Shown here piece by piece: positions 60,086-64,000 of a stretch of 64,000 nucleotides of DNA. The notes under the pieces are model-generated. The model searched no databases. It saw nothing but the letters and a program-made list of their open reading frames with translations, and had not been told where the DNA came from. The stretch comes from Viscum album. Its lineage: Eukaryota > Streptophyta > Magnoliopsida > Santalales > Viscaceae. The number at the start of each line of letters is the position of its first letter. The first letter of the stretch is position 1. The position numbers and the translations under genes were made by a program. The stretch spans positions 1,261,695,424-1,261,759,423 of the forward strand of contig OY728147.1 of assembly GCA_963277665.1 (NCBI GenBank), read 5' to 3'.

Positions 60086-63000
60086 ATGACCCGATCAGAA
60101 AAAGAAAAACTACTTGAATTTGACCGTGAAATTAAAAAGACGCTTCACACACAAATCAAGGCATCTAGAGAAGGTAAATCAAGTAAAACTAAGTAACCCA
60201 TTGGGGAACCTCAATTTTTCATAAACCAATCAAAAATTAAACCTAATCGAATCCAATAAAACATGGCTGGAAATAATCGAACCTTAAAATAACTAACCAA
60301 CCCGGATGTGGAGTACCAACCTGCATACATCCAATATATTGAGGTAGCATCCAACTTTTATTTTAGATAAAGACTCATCCACCTTATTTCTAAATTTCAT
60401 GGTCTCTGGGCGAGGACCCTCATAAACACCTTAAGGGATTTCACATAGTGTGCTCCACCATGAAACCCCAAAATGTATCTGAGGAACTAATTAAGTTTAG
60501 GGAATTCCCTTTCACCCTTGATTATGTAGAAAAAGTATTGGATATACTATATTATTACCACGATTAGGGGCTGGAATGACATTAAAAGACTATTTTTAGA
60601 GAACTTCTTCCCTGCCTCCTGAACTACATCAATTAAGAAAGAAATCTGTTGATTTGGAAATCACAAGGAGAGACCCTTCATGAATACTAGTAGAGATTCA
60701 AAAGACTTTGCTCAATATTTCCCCACCACCAGATTAGTGAACAACTATTAATCCCATACTTCTATGAGGTACTTATCCCCATGGATCATGGAATGATTGG
60801 TGTTGCATATGGTGGTTCCCTAGTTGACTAAACTCCTTCCGCTGCTTAGGACTAAATATCCAACATGGCTCAAAATGCACAACAATTTGATACACAAGAT
60901 ATTGCACCAACCCAAGGAGTTCATGAGGTAAGTCATTCATCTCTAGAACAAAAGGTAGATAACAAGATTGATGATATGAATACCCATCTAAGTCAATTAT
61001 CTCAAGCATAGGGTAACTCCTAATCTCCTCCAGTTCTATTACATTGTGGTATTTGTTCTAAAAATACTCATTTTTCTGACCAGTCCCCACAACTTCAAGA
61101 TTCACCTGAGTCTTGTTCAGTCGTGTTCCCAGGGCATCCATTCCAACAAGCACCTCCCTTCAAGTAGGATCCATTCCGGTCAAATCCAAACCCCAGATGG
61201 CAAGCTCAACCCTAGTACTAACAAGGAGGAAACTCAAGCTACCCCAAGCAGAATTGGTATCAACATGGAAAAGGTATGCAACCTTTATATCCTTTAACTT
61301 TTCAAAATGATCATCCTCCTCCTACCAAATATGAACAAATACTCAAGGATATAGTAAAGAAAATGGAAACCTAGAACCTCCAATTCCAACATACCACACA
61401 ATCGGAAATTCAAGACCTACGAACTCAAGTGGGGCAGTTGGGAAGCACCATCTGTGAGCTTAAGATGCAAGGTTCTGGACAATTACCATCCCAACCCATT
61501 TCCAATCTGAAGGAAAAGGGTAATGTATATGCTGTTACACTTTGTAGTGGTAAATAATTTTCTCCTTCTAAGGATTCTTCCAAAGAGGTATGTCACCCTA
61601 ATGAAAATACTCTTTCAACAAACATAAAATATTCTAATGAAGAAAAAATAAAAATGGTAATAAAATACCATTGATGATTCAAATGAACAATCCATTCCTC
61701 TTCCTTTCCCCCAAAGACTCTCTAAATCTTGGAAGAATTTTGATAATGATATTGATAAAGAAATAATGGATACATTTAAAAAATTTCAAGTTAATATTCC
61801 ATTGTTGGATGCAGTTAATAAAATTCAATTTTATGCCAAATTTCTCAAATAACTCTTCACCCATAGACATAGGCTGAAGGGGAATGAAAGAGTCAACTTA
61901 GGAAGAAATTTCTCAGCTTTGATTCAACCAGCAATACCAAAAAAATTCAATGATCCAGACACATTCACAATATGGTGTACTATAGGGGAGATATTCTTTT
62001 CAGATTCTATGTTAAATTTAGGTGTTTCCATTAATGTAATGCCTCACTCCATGTATACTTCTCTACAGGTTGGAGAGCTTCAACCAATGGGCATTATCGT
62101 ACAACTTTCCAACCAAAGTACTACACATCCAATAGAAGTGATTGAGGATGTCCTTGTATGAGTGAATAATCTCATCTTACCTACTAATTTCGATATTCTT
62201 GAGATGGAAGATACCTAAACCCAAGGACATACTCCTCTCATACTTGGTAGTTCATTCCTAAAAATAGCAAACATGATCATCAACATTCACAATGGTATGT
62301 TTTCCATGGTTTTTAGAGGAGAAAAGGTAAGTTTTAACATACTTGAGGCTATGAAACACCCCATTGAAGAGCACTTCACTCTTCCTGTCTATTCAATGGA
62401 AGTTCTCTCAAACGATGAACACACACACAATTCCCTCCTCAACCCATACTTTGATTCATTTTCCTCTTATTCACCCTTGGATGATTTGAGTTTTTATTCG
62501 AGTTTTGAGTGTTGTGTGGGTTCTGAAAAGTGTAAATTCTATGCTTTAATTGATGAGTGTTTTCATTATGAGGTACCCATGAATATTGATGATTCTAAAA
62601 ATCTCATTTCAATATATTCTCTATCCTTAGATAATAAACATGAGTAGATAGACAGTTTCATGAACCTCACTCACCCTAAATCCCCTCCCTTAGTCCATAA
62701 ACCCCTGGTGTTGAAATTAAAACCACTCCCATCTAATTTAAAATATCCATATTTTGAGGGTATTGACCAATTTCCCATCATTATTACCAATAACCTCTCT
62801 CAACAATATGAGTCAAAAATTCTCAACCTTTTTAGGGAGTATAAAAAGGTAATAGGATGGACATTGGCTGATATTCCCACGATTATTCCATCTATTTTTA
62901 TTCACTATATACTTTTGGATGATGAGGCTAAGACCATGAGACAATCTCAATGATGGTTGAATCCCACTCTCCTTGAAGTAGTAAAATTAGAAGTTAGTAA

Positions 63001-64000
63001 ATTACTTTATGTGGGGATCATTTATCCTATATCTGATAGTAAATGGGTTAGCCTAGTGAAAATTGTGCCTAAAAAACAGGAATAATAATTGTGTGAAATT
63101 AAAGGAATGAATTGGTTCCAACACTTGTGCAAAACATTTGGTGAGTCTGTATTGACTACTATTGATTGAATGAAGCCACACTGAAGGACCACTTTCCTCT
63201 ACCTTTCATTGACCAGATGCTAGAATGATTGTATGGTAAGCCCCATTACTATTTCCTTGATGCCTATTCGAGTTATTTTTAAATTCATATAGCCTATGAG
63301 GATCAAGAAAAGACAACATTTACATGTCCATTTGGCACATTTTCATACAGAAGGATTCCTTTTGGTCTTTATAATTCTTATGGTACTTTTCAGCATTGTA
63401 TGTTGAGTATTTTTTCTAAGTACCTAGAGAATTGTGTGGAAGTTTTTATGGATGATTTCATAGTTTATGGAACTTCCTTTGATAACTGTTTGTCTCACCT
63501 TGGTTCTATCTCCCGTCGTTGCATAGAAAAAGATATTGTATTAAATTATGAGAAATGACATTTCGTGGTTGAACGAGGGATAGTTCTTAGTCATGTTATT
63601 TTAAAAGTGGGAATTAGAGTGGATAAATTAAAAATTTAATTAATTTCAACCCTTCCATATCCAAAATATCTTCGTGAGGTGTGATCTTTCTTGGGTAATG
63701 TTGGTTTTTTCCACTAATTCATTAAAGACTTCAATAAGTTCACACTTCCATTGTCCCGATTATTACAAAAAGATTCTAATTTTGTGTTTGAAAAAAAATG
63801 TGGGGATGCGTTCAATTCACAAAAAATTATTCTCACAACACCTCTCATCATCCATCCACCATGGTGGGATCTCCCCTTCAAGCTTATGTGTGATGCATCT
63901 AACTTTGCAGCTAGTGCGGTTTTATCACAAATAGTTGAGAAGGAACCTCATGTCATTGTGTATGCCTCACGTACCCTTGACCATGCCCAGGTAAACTACA
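60086..64000 (+). pseudogene. Athila-like gag-pol, unit 3 (partial, cut by window end)
   Basis: It starts with an intact M-T-R-S-E-K start (codon 3 is CGA, unlike units 1 and 2). Codon 69 is TAA at 60290-60292, as in unit 2. The Gag domain is broken by stops and indels; the zinc knuckle is near 61055. The position of the unit 1/2 stop is GAA here (61760-61762). The protease Asp is Asn (AAT at 62015-62017). Open pieces run at 61919-62161, 62273-62647 and 62660-62953. The RT FMDD motif is intact at 63445-63456, with five T and no frameshift, unlike units 1 and 2. RNase H is entered at about 63780 and the window ends inside it (YASRTLD region). Confidence 0.85.

Larger units (their letters stand above)
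14832..64000 (+). mobile_element. Athila-like Ty3/gypsy tandem array (LTR-I-LTR-I-LTR-I), partial
   Basis: Three LTRs in the same orientation alternate with three internal regions; each internal region begins with a tRNA-Asp-type primer site and contains gag-pol in the order Gag, protease, RT, RNase H, integrase. Units 1 and 2 end in a polypurine tract directly before the next LTR. LTR1 has no polypurine tract upstream, so 14832 is the true left end; the five bases before it are CTTAT. Removing the nested insertions leaves internal regions of 7368 bp (unit 1) and 7359 bp (unit 2). Unit 3 is cut off by the window end. Assignment to the Athila lineage rests on the primer site, the Gag and Pol motifs and the lack of a chromodomain after integrase. 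All copies are defective. Confidence 0.85.

Overview
This window is repeat-rich, AT-rich nuclear DNA of a flowering plant, of the kind found in retrotransposon heterochromatin. The lineage call rests on plant-type LTR retrotransposons: a Ty3/gypsy family with Athila-like Gag-Pol and a tRNA-Asp primer site, and a Ty1/copia family with an initiator-tRNA-Met primer site. I find no intact host gene, tRNA, rRNA or CRISPR array. Every recognisable coding region is a decayed transposon gene.

Layout. 1-12566 is AT-rich intergenic DNA with an (AT)n microsatellite and two diverged relics of one repeat family (about 1390-2170 and 11800-12566). 12567-14831 looks like a very old LTR, cut by the next element. 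From 14832 to the window end there is a head-to-tail array of an Athila-like element on the + strand: LTR1 (14832-16441), unit 1, LTR2 (33837-35441), unit 2, LTR3 (58181-59779), then unit 3, which runs out of the window in RNase H. Neighbouring units share one LTR.

Two later elements are nested in the array, both on the - strand. A 10.0 kb Ty1/copia element (18796-28817, target duplication CATCC) splits unit 1 at the protease. A 15.4 kb block (42755-58134, target duplication GATAT) lies in the 3' untranslated part of unit 2. That block is itself a tandem array: four 1.75 kb LTRs alternating with three 2.8 kb internal regions. It is a non-autonomous LARD-like family. Each internal region has no pol but carries one 876-bp reading frame of unknown function.

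With the insertions removed, Athila units 1 and 2 have internal regions of almost equal length (7368 and 7359 bp), which confirms the nesting boundaries. The LARD-like element has nearly the same primer site, spacer and LTR ends as the Athila family it landed in, so it was probably mobilised by Athila proteins. All elements are inactive. Stops are often C-to-T or CpG changes, as expected for long-methylated DNA. Defects shared between Athila units (a stop upstream of the protease, a lost protease Asp, a one-base insertion at the reverse transcriptase catalytic motif, a gag stop) form a mosaic, pointing to duplication plus recombination or conversion within the array. All similarity statements are by eye.
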